Part shown: positions 46,600 through 57,953 of the stretch, one piece after another | How positions within the stretch are numbered: position 1 is the stretch's first letter | Layout of the letters: each line of letters opens with the position of its first letter | Assembly: GCA_019671005.1 (NCBI GenBank) | Contig: CM033718.1 | Location: forward strand, 27,978,508 to 28,042,507 | DNA length: 64,000 bases | Direction of reading: 5' to 3' | Source: Hibiscus mutabilis | Taxonomy: Eukaryota > Streptophyta > Magnoliopsida > Malvales > Malvaceae | Position numbers and translations under genes: made by a program | Notes under the pieces: generated by a model | The model's input: the letters and a program-made list of their open reading frames with translations, nothing else | Databases searched by the model: none | Told to the model about the DNA's origin: nothing

Positions 46600-47690
46600 A
46601 CCCCTCTGAGGCTCAACAACATGCATCGATGCCTATCTAGCTAACTGGGGACAATCACGCCTCGTATGACCTTGCGATCCACAATTCCAACAACCACTAG
46701 AATTACCCTAACACTCTCCAAGATACCGCCTACCACAACGACCACACTCAGGTGTACGAACCCCTGCGTATTGACCCAGCTGACCTTGGACCATGTTACT
46801 TCCACCACCCCTCTGATCTAGAAGGAACCTCGTATCCCACTGCCTCTTACTATGATCTTTATCACCACCAAACTCAGCAACTCTCTTTCTAGAACTAGAA
46901 TTCCCTGGGCGAGAGGACAAACCCAAACCCTGTTCAATTTCCTTGGCGCGAGTGACCAAGACATCGAAGCCTGAGTAATCAGAAGCTAGTATATAAGTCT
47001 TCACTTCCGTCACCAAATCATATCGGAAACGATCACATCTTTTTCGTTCATCGGGAACCAATTTAGGGGCATACTGGCTCAACCTGACAAACTGAACTTC
47101 ATACTCCGAAACTGACATATTTTCTTGTACCAAGGCCACGAACTCTCGCTTATTCTCATCTTGATAGCACGTACCCAAATATTTTCTTTGGAAAATAGCT
47201 CCAAAAAACTCCCATGTAACATCCACAGGTTCCATCCTCGCGATAGTGGTAGTCCACCACGAATAAGCATCACCCTAGAGCAAAGAAACTATACAACCCA
47301 GCTTACGCACATTTGTGCACTCCATCTGTCCAATAATCCTCTGGGTGCTCTCAAACCATGCCTCGGAACCCTTCGGAGATAAACCTCTGAACTCGGTACC
47401 TCCCAGACTACGTAAGCGCTCTAAATGCAAACCAGGATTAGTTGCAGGTTAAGGTACAACTGCATGCATACCCACCACTGTATCCTGAAACACTCTGGTG
47501 ATGACCTGAATCAACGGTGTCATGTCTCCCACAACATGACCTTGGGCTACCTGGGTCCAACACCTGCTACACCGACTCCAACTCTAACTCCATCACCACC
47601 CAGAGGAGGATAAGGTGGCGGTACCTCATCATTACACTCTTCTTCCACCACATTATGCACATTCATCATTTGCTCTCGTCTCGGTCCCAT
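46600..47690 (-). pseudogene. Element 2 gag, broken
   Basis: The start ATG is at 47690 (MGPRREQMMNV), and TAA at 47451-47449 matches the homologous stop in Element 1. The longest open part, 47235-46708, has VTWEFFGAIFQRKYLG, VRLSQYAPKLVPDERKRCD and CGRCGRRYLGEC. A zinc-knuckle region follows at about 46700-46650. Confidence 0.87.
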
Positions 47691-47943
47691 ATGAAAATAG
47701 AATGAATCTCTAGCATGTAAAATGAAACATTAAAAATAGTTAGGCCAACAAGAAGGAAGGGTCCAAGTCACTCAAATCTTTTTAAAACAATTCTCTTTAC
47801 ACCAATAGTAATTAGTGGCAATGGATACCCCAATATTTAACCCCAAATAATCATATAACATATAAGCTAATCATGCTATCAAACACCGTACATATCAAAC
47901 ATGAAGAATTCAACCATCTTACCTCCTAATTTTTTGAAAACCT

Positions 47944-47956
47944 GGCTTTGATACCA
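47944..47956 (-). other. Primer binding site of Element 2
   Basis: The minus strand reads TGGTATCAAAGCC, 5 nt from the LTR boundary at 47962. It differs from the initiator-Met type by one G-to-A change. Confidence 0.85.
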
Positions 47957-47961
47957 ACAAA

Positions 47962-49866
47962 TGTAACCCCCTTGACCCGGTCTAATCGCAAGACCGAATC
48001 AAGTAAGTTACACGGGGAATATTGGACAAAAACTCGAAAGTTTCACTTCAATAAACAACCTTTTTTTTCTTTTTTATTTTTCTAAATGCAACTTAGTTAA
48101 CCAAAGCGTGAGAGAAAGTAGCAGACAAAATCTCAACTCGATCGGGCATCAAATCAACATCCGATTGCCTCAAATAGCGTTTAGGGACCATTTTGTAAAA
48201 TTATCATTAAAAAGGGACTTAACTCGAAATTGAAGTTACCATTTTTAATTAGTTAGGTTTCGATCCACCACAAAAATTTTCAACTCATTTCAACCATCCA
48301 AACTCATTGAATTGCATATACAAAATAATCAAGGACCAAAACGCAAAGATTCATAACTTCAGAATATGTCAATTAACCACTTTAACTAACAGGGTATCAA
48401 TACGCCCAAGCACAGTATCGATACGGTCCTTTGTAATTTCAAAACCCAAATTCCAGTAGCTCAAAACTGTATCTATATGGTCCCGAGTATCGATATGCTT
48501 AGCCAATTTCTTCTTTCACCGTATCGATACAGTGCATACTGTATAGTTACTCCAAGCCTTTTTCAGCTAACTGGATCGATACGGTAGCCCGCGTATCGAT
48601 ACGTCTAGGCACAAAATACCACTTTTGGCTTGATAAACATTACGTAAACCAATTATAAACCCTTAGGCATGCTTCTAACACACAAGCAACACATTAAGGA
48701 ATCAAACCTTAGCCATTAACAACAGAAACATCATCATACCTTGATCACATGCTGAAAAGGGAAATCTATAGGCATGCTTCCTAAAACCCCTTCAAACCAA
48801 ATACCACAAACAATAGCAAAATATAAAACAAACATGATAGGCCATTTACAATCTTAATAAGGCAAAACAAACTTGCCAAACCAGGGAGTTCCATCAAACA
48901 TACACTCCCAAAACATCAAGGTATCCACCCACTGCCATTCTCATTACTGTTGAAATCCTAAAACCATACTTGAGCTTAGAGCGTCGAATGAACCACTTCT
49001 CTTGCTTCCTTGCAGCCTGAACAAATTAATTTTTTTCATTGTTAAGAAAAGAGAGCGTAAGCTATATGCTTAGTGAGGGGTGCTCAAAACAAAACCATAA
49101 CAATGTGCTATTGAAAATCATTTTCTTATCAAACCATTTTCCATCACGCTCTTAACAAAACTCATGCTTTAAAACCCATTTAAGCAAAACTATTAAACTC
49201 TTTACACATATATCATGAAACTTCAAGCTTTAAACCAAAGCAAATCTCAATGCAAGCTTCTCATGCTTAGGCATTCAAAACATATCTCAAGATATAGTCT
49301 CATGTATAAATCTCATATACAATTTCATTTTAAAACCATGATACATGTAATCTCATTTATTGGCATTTAAGTGATCCAGATGGTTGCTTCGCCATCCCTA
49401 TACACATGGAGCTTACTGCACTCTCCATAATAAACACCGGATATGCAGATACGCATTGATGGAGCTTGTTGTTCTCTCCACCAATACTTATGGAGCTTGC
49501 TGCTCTCACCACAATACACTTCGGTTACCCTCAACACAATAGTTGCTATGCTAATGTAGAGCCGATGGACACACGTACATGCGAATTTTGCTGCATTTTT
49601 ATAGTGCACTCTCATCCTATTGGTCGACCAATTATATCCGATTATAATAAGCATCACCACTTGCCAATATATACTTTAAAACCATTTCAACTTGATGTTT
49701 TCCAATGCATCAACATAAACTATAGCATATCCCATATTAAATCATGAATCATTGCATAACATTTTCTCATCCATATGCAATCTCTTGAAAACCATAAATC
49801 AATCTCATGGGATAACATGAATCATTTCTTAATTCATAAAGACATGCATAACAGTAGGTAACAAAT
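47962..49866 (-). repeat. Element 2 5' LTR, truncated
   Basis: It aligns with 39774-41688 and holds the end hairpin (47978-47996), the palindrome cluster (48395-48603) and a stem-loop array (49379-49515). The first 1.4 kb of the LTR is missing; the break at 49866 adjoins Element 5. Confidence 0.88.
49379..49515 (-). repeat. Stem-loop array, Element 2 5' LTR
   Basis: Hairpins GATGG/CCATC (49379-49396), ATGGAG/CTCCAT, TTGATGGAG/CTCCACCAA and a partly decayed CTTATGGAG unit parallel the array at 41195-41333. The fourth stem has lost pairing on its right arm (CTCACCAC), and the fifth unit is replaced by unrelated sequence. Confidence 0.75.
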
Positions 49867-50940
49867 ACAGCAACCCGTTGGAATACGAGTAGGAATCAAT
49901 TCATCAGCATCGTTATAAACTATAATGATGCCACTTTTCTTAGGAACATAGCGGACTAGACTAACCCGTGCACTATCAGAAATTGCATAGATAATTCCTA
50001 CGTCCATCCACTTAAGGATTTCCTTCTTCACTACTTCATTCATCTTTTCATTCAATTTGTGTTGTGGCTCAATAGATTGTTTGTTCTCATCATACATCTT
50101 AATTTTGTGCATGCACAAGGATATACTAATGCCATTAATATCTATAATTATCTAGGCTATAGAACACTTGTGTTGTTTAAAAATATTTATCAATTTAGCT
50201 TCAAGAGTTGAAGAGATAATGACTGGAAGTGTTCTAGCATCTCCAAGGACTACATATTTGAGATTAGATGGTAATGGCTTTAATTCTAGAGTATGAGATT
50301 CTTCAGTAGATGGTTTAAAAGTATGAAATGTATGGTGAGTGAGATCCAAAGATTCAACTTGCCATTTATGGTGAACTATCGTAATGAGCACTTCAACAAT
50401 GTGGTCACAATGTGGGAGATCTTCTTCTACCATTGTCAACACAGTATCCTCAGTAATGAGTATACCACAATGATTCAAGTCTTCTTGAATAACATTGTCA
50501 AGAATATTGATATGATGATAGTCCTCAAACTTTCTTCCAATACCAGCATTAAACATCTGAAAAGTAACTTGGTCATTGTCAACCCGAATTGTATGGTCTC
50601 CTTTTGATACATCGATGACTGCTTTCCCAATAGCTATGAATAGACGACCAAGGATTATAGAAACATCCTTATCAGCCTCGCTATCAAGAATAATAAAGTC
50701 AGCTGGAAAAATAAACTTGTCTACACGAACTAACACATCCTTGATTTGACCATTTAGATGTGTCAAAGATCTATCTGCCAATTGTAATGTGACTGCAGTG
50801 AGTTTCATTTCTCCAATGCCTAACTTTTGAAAAGTAGACAGTGGCATTAAATTAATACTAGCCCCTAAATCACAAAGAGATTTACTAAAATAGTGATTAC
50901 CAATAGAGCAAGGTATGATGAAGCTGCTTGGATCTTTCAT
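49867..50940 (-). pseudogene. Athila-like protease and RT beginning, Element 5
   Basis: A 262-codon ORF (50940-50152) begins at MKDPSSFIIPCSIG and has CDLGASINLMPLS, VDKFIFPADFIILD and VSIILGRLFIA, characteristic of the Athila protease region. After one stop the frame continues in 50118-49867 with NEVVKKEILKWMDVGIIYAI and DELIPTRIPTG, the start of RT, where it is cut. The long open length suggests this copy is younger or less damaged than the Tekay-like ones. Confidence 0.85.
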
Positions 50941-50999
50941 CTTTCTCGATAGAGGGGTAGATATTAACGCACTGTACTCCTTAATGAGCGTAATGGTTT

Positions 51000-52950
51000 C
51001 TATTGCATTGAGATTTTTTTCTTACACAAGATATCCTTCATGAACTTGGCATAATTAGAAATATGTGTAAGAGCATCAATAAAAGGATTTTGCACCATAA
51101 GTTGTTGCAAAGTATCATGAAAGAATTGAAATTGAGTATCAGACTTAGTGTTCTTAAATCTCTGAGGAAAATGTGGAAATGGATTACCCGCGTGTTGCAC
51201 TGACACTGGATATTGTGGTGATAACGTAGGTTGTAAAATTGATGGAACCAGAGTAATAACTAGAGAAGTATTACCCATCTTGCCATCATTATCATCTCCA
51301 TACTCGGTAGTATGATCAGGTTTAGATGACTCTCCTTGTTCTTGAGTAGATATGGGAATTGGTTGCTTCGAGTCAGTAGTCTGTTTGCCTTTGCGAAGAG
51401 TAAGAGCCTTACAATACTCCTTACCCTTGTTCATCAGACTCTCAGTATTGCTAGGAAGTGTGACCAACTGTTGAGAATTCATATCAGTAGCTAACTGCCC
51501 CAATTGAGATTCCAAAGTGCATATTGATGAAGGGTGACCTTGCACTATAGCCTCTATGCGAGACAAATGGTCACATATCATTTCCTCAAGAAGAGAAAAT
51601 GGATCATAGATAGTTGATGAAGCATAATGACTCATTTGAGATAGTGTCTAAGATAGTGCTCCATATTGTGATTGCACACCATACTGTGATTCTTGAGATT
51701 GTGAAGCAAGATGTTGTGGTTGCATCATGTTATGTTGTGGCTGCAATGGAGTATGTAGTGTAAACTGTTCCTGTAGATAACTGAAGTTTCCTTGGCACAC
51801 ACTAGAATTCCCTTGAAAAGAATTATTCCTAGAGCCAAATACTTTTGAATGCGCAGAATTAGATTACCCCAAGATTGTCGATTAGATGTTTTGTAAGATG
51901 TACCCATGTCATTGCCTCGCATGTTGCTGACATAACTAGTATTTTCTGCATGTTGTGGGAAATCCTCATAGCTATGGTTCTCGCCACAAATCTCACAAGA
52001 AAATACAAGAGTGGTTGTTTGTTGAGCTAGCTGAATAGGAGCAACTTCACTTGTTCCCCCCATATTCTTGATTTTTTTCTCCAAAGTATAAATTTGAGCC
52101 TTTAGAGAAGAGAGATCATAAATCTCAAACACTCTCTGTAAAACTTTGCATGATCCAGCCCTTAAGATAGGATATTGAGAATTGTTCTGAGCAAATTGCT
52201 CCAACACACCAGTAGCAACATTGTAAGTATAATCAAGTAATGGACCATTAGATGACTCGTCAACAAGATGTCTTGGGGCTGCATTCAACCCATTGTAGAA
52301 ATTTTCAATTCGAGTTTCCCGTTGAATATTGTGGTTGGGAAATCATCGCAGCAAAGACTTATATCATTCCCAAGTAGTGTGAAGAGTCTCATCATCTAAC
52401 TGATAGTAGGATGCAATATCGTTCCTCAGGTGTGAGTTCATTCTTGATGGATTAAAACGCAAAACAAATTGCATTACAAGATTATTCCATGATGTAATAG
52501 AGCCAGAAGGGAGTCCTCAGAACTATGTGCGAGCTCTACCCTACAAAGAATATGGAAACAATTGCATTCGTAAGGCATTATCAGGAATGCCTTGCTGGCA
52601 AAATGAAGCACAATTTAAAAGGAAAGATTGAAGATGCTCTCAAGCGTCTTCATGTGGTAACCCTTCATACTGCCATTCGATTTGAGCATTTCAAACATAA
52701 TAAGCTTTAACTCAAAATTCCCAGCCTGAATATGAGGTCTAACAACTCCTAGTTGCAAATCGTCCTATTGGGGAACAACAACTTAGTAGATTGTTCTGTT
52801 CTGGGCTAGTGGGTGGAGTGGAGGGTTTTTAGGATCTTGAGGGATTCCCTCCTTGCTGTTAGGCTGTCTTGCCATCCCATTATGTTCTCTAATTCTTTTT
52901 CGAAAAGTTCTCTCAATTTTTGGATCTGGTAAAAATAGTGGTGTGGTGGC
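51000..52950 (-). pseudogene. Athila-like gag, Element 5
   Basis: The N-terminus around 52950-52870 reads PDPKIERTFRKRIREHN and MARQPNSKEG, with stops soon after. Bases 52880-52290 are fragmented. ORF 52288-51725 (187 codons) contains a coiled region and CEICGENHSYEDFPQHAENT, a Cys-rich motif typical of Athila Gag. ORF 51635-51000 (211 codons) has QLGQLATDMNSQ and PFIDALTHISNYAKFMKDIL. Confidence 0.83.
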
Positions 52951-53078
52951 ACTTTAGGTCATACAACAAAACTTAATAAAATGAGAAAGAAATAACAAAA
53001 AGAAAGCTATTACAAATAACTTCAAACTAAATAAAGAAAACAGAATTGCAAGCAGAAACATAAAAACAAATAATGCCA

Positions 53079-53096
53079 TCCCCGGCAACAGCGCCA
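53079..53096 (-). other. Athila-type primer binding site, Element 5
   Basis: The minus strand reads TGGCGCTGTTGCCGGGGA, close to the Athila primer site (generally assigned to Asp tRNA). It marks the 5' LTR boundary near 53097. Confidence 0.8.
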
Positions 53097-54517
53097 AAAC
53101 TTGATCGATGTGAAAACATCACACTAAAAGTGCAAGCAACACTTTCAATGCAAGAATAGAAATATGGAAATCATGTTTGAATATGTAGCCACAAGCAATT
53201 TTGTAAATGTGGAAATTGTAAGTGCAATGTGAATGCAATAAAAGAATAAAACAAGGTTTAAATGATCAATTGTGGTAGCAATAACTGAATATATAAAGAC
53301 TATAGAAGACAATAGAATAAAGCCTGGATCTCCTTGGTTTAGTTCGATAGAAAGGTCAAGTACACTTCGAAGAAGTTTGATGGCTCATCTAGTAAATAGA
53401 AAGTGAGCTTGAATACTAGCTTCAATTTAATCTTCAACTGCCAACGCATGGGCATAGATCGGCTACAACTCTCATTATGAGTCAAAACTATAATTCATTG
53501 AACGAGCGGATCAACTCTCAGTGTATCTGTTCAATTTTTGTTGGAATACTCGTTAACCCGACTTGTCACTGTATCTATCGATGCAAGTGACTAGTTTAAC
53601 ACTCTCATGCAAAACATAAATTAGATTAACAATTAAAGCTTAAGAAAAAGCTAATAGAAATATATATAAACTAAAGAGCAAGCTTCAACAAGTTCATAAA
53701 GCTCAAAAGTTTAAACCACTGTCAATTAATTACAAAATACAAAAGTAACATGCAAACAAACATCTAAATGAAGAAGAGTTTCAGAAGATAACAATGTATT
53801 TTCCTCGATCAACACTTGATTCCTCTTCACCTTGGAAAATTTTGTCTCACTTCACCTTGGATCTCCAGAAATGAGCTTAAGTCGCCATGAGAGGGTGGAG
53901 AAATCTTAGAGGTTGAAGATGATATCAAAATAGAAATTGCGTAACCCTCTCTCTCTTCCTAGATTCGTCCTCTTCTAGGCTGCCCAAGAAAGGACACATG
54001 TCCTGCAGGTGTTTTGTGTGACCCAAGATCGTACAAAGTTTGTTACAACAAATAATATAGTTGGTATGGTTGTTCTTTTCTTTTAGAAGAGCGAACAGCT
54101 GGCAGATACAGTGTCGAACTAGCTATAGTGGTGAGACTTCCTCTCTAGGGACATTAGAAATACATCGACAACAAGGTAAAATAGGCAAAAATATGTGACC
54201 TAAGAGCAAATGAAACCATGTTAGATAAATGTAGAAATAGACATGAAAATGGAGAAATGGTTGCAATAAACACAGATGTGGGGACAATTAGATCTATAAA
54301 TCTAGGGAAAATACATGCTTTTGAAAGAACTCTCATTTACTTTATTTTACTTGATATTTATCACCATATATCACCATCAATTCTATTTACTTTCAATGCA
54401 CGAAGCTAAAATTCAAAGTTTCACCAATCCCCGTGAAGACGATCTTAATCTATATTATTACTTGCGACATGTTCACTTGCACCATTTGCGTTGCACTTAA
54501 ATCACGCAACAAGTTTT
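53097..54517. repeat. Athila-like LTR sequences of Elements 5 and 6, head to head
   Basis: This 1.4-kb gene-free stretch lies between two primer sites facing outward (53079-53096 minus, 54518-54535 plus). It must hold the 5' LTR remains of both elements, but the boundary between them (I guess near 54000) cannot be fixed by eye. The small ORFs at 54154-54500 show no domain. Confidence 0.55.
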
Positions 54518-54535
54518 TGGCATCATTATCAGGGA
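54518..54535 (+). other. Decayed Athila primer binding site, Element 6
   Basis: TGGCATCATTATCAGGGA aligns with the minus-strand site of Element 5. All differences are C/T or G/A transitions, as expected from deamination of methylated cytosines. Confidence 0.7.
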
Positions 54536-54636
54536 TTGGCAATAATGACTTTATTTTAAATTTCTTGCACCTTTGTCTTTTTATTTATTTATTTTGTTAA
54601 CCGTTTCAAGGGGTTAACATTTTTTTACATCTGTAT

Positions 54637-54945
54637 ATGACCAGAGTGAGACCAACCACAAAATTCTACCCACTTGAAGTTGAGATTGAACGAGTTTTTC
54701 ATAGAAAACGGAGAGAGCTAAGAGCAGCTATGGCAGATCCTGTTGATCCAGTCGAAAATCAAGATGCCATCGGCAAACAGAATGCCCTCAAAAAGCAGAA
54801 TGTCGCGGCAAGCGACAATGCAGTTCTAGCATTGCAACATGTTCATGTACTGAACAAACCCAACCGATATTATCTACTTCCATATCTTGATGATCTCAAA
54901 CCAGGCATTGTCACTCTGAGATCCAAGCTGCACAATATGAGTTGA
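54637..54945 (+). pseudogene. Athila-like gag N-terminal piece, Element 6
   Basis: A 102-codon ORF starts MTRVRPTTKFYPLEVEIERV and runs through FHRKRRELRAAMADP to LHNMS. The position after an Athila primer site and the basic IER..RKRRE stretch support a Gag N-terminus. The rest of gag is lost where LTR sequence begins at 55015. Confidence 0.6.
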
Positions 54946-55014
54946 AGCTGATTATGTTTAGCATGCTCAACTCAATTGGACAATTTGGTGATTCACCTCA
55001 TGAAGATGCTAGAC

Positions 55015-55408
55015 TGTAACATCCCTTAAATGTTACACCCCTTAACCGGTTTAGGAGAATAAACTGAGTTATGGAGTATTTCCAACAAACAAGAACATTC
55101 AAACCACAAACAAGGATGAACTCACATCAAAGAATCAAGAAGAACTAAAGCTATTCAAATAACTTATTGAACCTAGATCACATTGTTTTCAAATCTAATT
55201 TTAAACTTAACATTTATACACCTTGTTAATTCATTAGTACATTAAATCTAAGCCAAACTAGATACTTTCCATTCACATATGGCCAAAACCTTAACTTAAT
55301 CATCAAGCAAATCATTAAACCTTATTATCTTACTAGTCAAACTCATAACATCAATAACAAGGTTCAACTTATTTCTTATCACATTTCTCATTGTTTTGAA
55401 ACAATTTA
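55015..55408 (-). repeat. LTR-end fragment, Family-3-like
   Basis: It opens TGTAACATCCCTTAAA, then TGTTACACCCCTTAACCGG, which resembles the minus-strand LTR end at 11699. About 370 bp of non-coding sequence follow. The assignment rests on the terminal bases only. Confidence 0.4.
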
Positions 55409-57500
55409 TGTAACATCCCGAAACTCGGTCTAGAAGATTGCTAATAGATTGCCCTCTAAGTTAAATAATATATATATATATATATATTAATATCCTAATT
55501 AAGACTTAGGACCGAATTGGATAGAAAGAAGAAGTAGTCACCCGATTTCAAAGGGATGAAATTTAAAATTTGTAAATAAGAAGGTTTTTATGCTAATCAT
55601 AATTTTTGTGAAGGGGTTTACATACATATCACTATGGTAGGAATACATGTGTGAGTTGATTGTGAGGGAGATTAGCCAAGTAAGCATTCTTGTATTGTTG
55701 TTCTCCTTCTCCTCTCCCAACAAGTCTGATTCATACCAAGAAAGAGGGAGAACCAGAGATGCCATGGGAAATATTGGTTAAAGCTTAATTAGGATAAAAT
55801 CTTTGAAATCATAGTGAGAAAACTTGGGAAGGAAGGTAATTATACTCCTTTTTCATAATATTAAGCTTAAATTCGAATTAGTTGTTGGTAATTTCTTCTT
55901 GAAATCTGGTTGTTAGGGAACATTTCTAAATCCATTAATTCATGCATACATTAGATCGAGATAAAGATATATTGTGAGACTATGTATGTTGTTTGCTATC
56001 TTTCAAGTGGGTGGTTATGGTGTGGCTTTTTGCTTTTTCGAATAGAGTAGCTAATTGAAATGTTATAATTTACTTGATTATACATAGATAGTTAGCCGGT
56101 TTAATATATACATGTATTTATGAGAAGGTTACAAATCTGACCGAGTTAGTCATACAAGAAATTTGTTGATTGTTTGTGTACATAAGTGGATGTTCGATTA
56201 AGGTAACCACCATATAAAATTGGGTTTACTAGAGGGTCGTTTGTAAGTTGCAAGTTTGATTTGAAAGGGGTCGAAAAGACTAAATCAAATCTGGAAAATT
56301 TTGTATGATTTCCCTGTAAATTTTATACTCAAAATCCTGATGCTTTAGTAGCCTAGAAAAGGAGAGGATTGGACTAATTTGAGTCACATGTATAAGCTTG
56401 TACCTAGAATTAATGATACCTTGTTGGACTACTATGAGATAATGAAAACATCCTGGTTTGTTTAAATAGATAAAACATGAAAGATTGTGCTAATGAATTC
56501 AAGTATTGGACTGTTAGTGGTATGTAAACTGTATCTTATGAAATGAGGAAATATTTGGCAGTTTTGGGACTGATTTGGTTAGTTGAATGAACCTAAAAGT
56601 ATGTATTAATAATTGATAAAATGGTTCTGCTGATTAGAATAAAAATCGGGACTGTTTTTGGTTCGAGTAAATTAAATATATTAATGCTGCCCTGTTTTGG
56701 GTATTTGTGGTTATACATGTTTGATAATTCCTGAAATAAAAAAGGTTGGTTAGTAACTAGAGAGTTGAATGAAAACTGTTTGGTTAATTGAATAAAAAGG
56801 GGACTGTTTTCATGTTTTGGTGTACATATATATTGGTTGAATAGTTTGGATTGATTCTAATGTACATAGTTACATCATTGCTATGTTTAGATTATGATGG
56901 AGCTAGGAGAAGAATTGGCTTAATAATACGGCTTGAATAGGGGTTCAGGTATCCCGAAACTTCTGAATATCAGGTGAGTTTAGTTAAAACCTTGGGGTAG
57001 GCTTGCAACCTTCCCGATCAATCCTTGTTAGATTATAAATACATTGCTTATTTGATGTAAATGGTATATAAGCAGGCTTGGGCCGAGGTAAGTCATACTA
57101 ATTCAAGTATGATAATATGTGTTTCGACTACAATAAGATTATGCTTAATTGTGATTGTAGATTTATGAAATGTTAGCTGTGAATAGGAAGCCAATGTTAA
57201 ATTATACTGGAATGATAACATTGATGGGAAATTGTAATTATATATGAAGAAATTTGAGTTATGGTCTAATCGGACGGAACTATTGTTGCACTAGATATGT
57301 ATTTGAGTTAAAATTTGACATGCTCCAGGATATTCCATGATGAGTATGGGACTAAAATGGCATGTATGATTCGAATCTTTTGGCTGAACTGATAGTATTT
57401 TAAAAAGGGTTAAACCCTATTGAAATATTGATAATTGAATACTTGATCTTGTTATACTTTACTAGTTTTTGTGAAACTAGTCTTGAATGAAAATATCATA
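55409..57500 (+). repeat. Solo or truncated gypsy LTR inserted in Element 6
   Basis: It begins TGTAACATCCCGAAACTCGG at 55409, like the LTR starts of Elements 3 and 4. It has a TA run (55468-55488) and contains no gene. Protease sequence of Element 6 resumes near 57512, so the right end lies about there, but I do not see a clear terminal TTACA. Confidence 0.5.
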
Positions 57501-57511
57501 ATCCACATGAA

Positions 57512-57930
57512 TTGATGCCTAAGCTGAAGGATCCAGGGAGTCTCACAATACCATGTGCTATTAGCAACCATTACGTTGGAAAAGCACCATGCGACCTTGG
57601 AGTAGGCATAAATCTCATGATAAAATATGTTTTCCAACGATTAGGCATAGGAAAAGCAAGAGCCGCCACAGTCACACTTCAGCTTGATGAAAGATATTAC
57701 GTTCAACCAGAAGGAAAAATCGAAGAGATTTTGGTAAGAATGGATAAATTTATTTTTCCCCTGACTTTATTGTTTTGGATTGTGAAGCAGGTGGTTTCGC
57801 TCCCATTATTCTTGGAAGACCATTTTTAGCAATGAGAAAGACGCTGATCGATGTCGAGAGAGGATAACTCACCATGCGAGTAAATGAACAACATGTTACA
57901 CTCAATGTCTTCAAAACACTCTATAACACC
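57512..57930 (+). pseudogene. Athila-like protease piece, Element 6
   Basis: ORF 57512-57829 starts MMPKLKDPGSLTIPC and has CDLGVGINLM and VRMDKFIFP. A frame change near 57760 moves the continuation (LDCEAGGFAPIILGRPFLAM) to another frame, and a stop follows near 57867. It is clearly related to Element 5's protease. Confidence 0.82.
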
Positions 57931-57953
57931 TCTGTAATCACTCATTTTCACTT

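Larger units (their letters stand above)
39774..49866 (-). mobile_element. Element 2: Tekay/Del-like chromovirus, minus strand, same family as Element 1
   Basis: A complete 3' LTR (39774-43089, 3316 bp), purine tract, integrase, RNase H, RT, protease, gag, primer site and a truncated 5' LTR (47962-49866) read on the minus strand. Gag, pol and LTR motifs match Element 1 closely, so the two form a large inverted pair about 29 kb apart. The 5' LTR is cut at 49866, where it joins Athila-like RT sequence at a short microhomology. Confidence 0.9.
49867..54000 (-). mobile_element. Element 5: Athila-like Ty3-gypsy element, minus strand, pol deleted
   Basis: The minus-strand order is 5' LTR (about 54000-53097), primer site, gag, protease and the first codons of RT, where the element ends at 49867. 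RT, RNase H, integrase and the 3' LTR are absent. The protease-to-RT layout and the primer site type are those of Athila elements (family knowledge). The LTR start near 54000 is uncertain. Confidence 0.8.
54000..57950 (+). mobile_element. Element 6: Athila-like element, plus strand, interrupted and truncated
   Basis: A decayed primer site (54518-54535), a gag start (54637-54945) and a protease piece (57512-57930) read on the plus strand, with LTR fragments (55015-57500) between them. RT and everything after it are missing. The right end meets the Ogre-like LTR near 57950. Confidence 0.7.
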
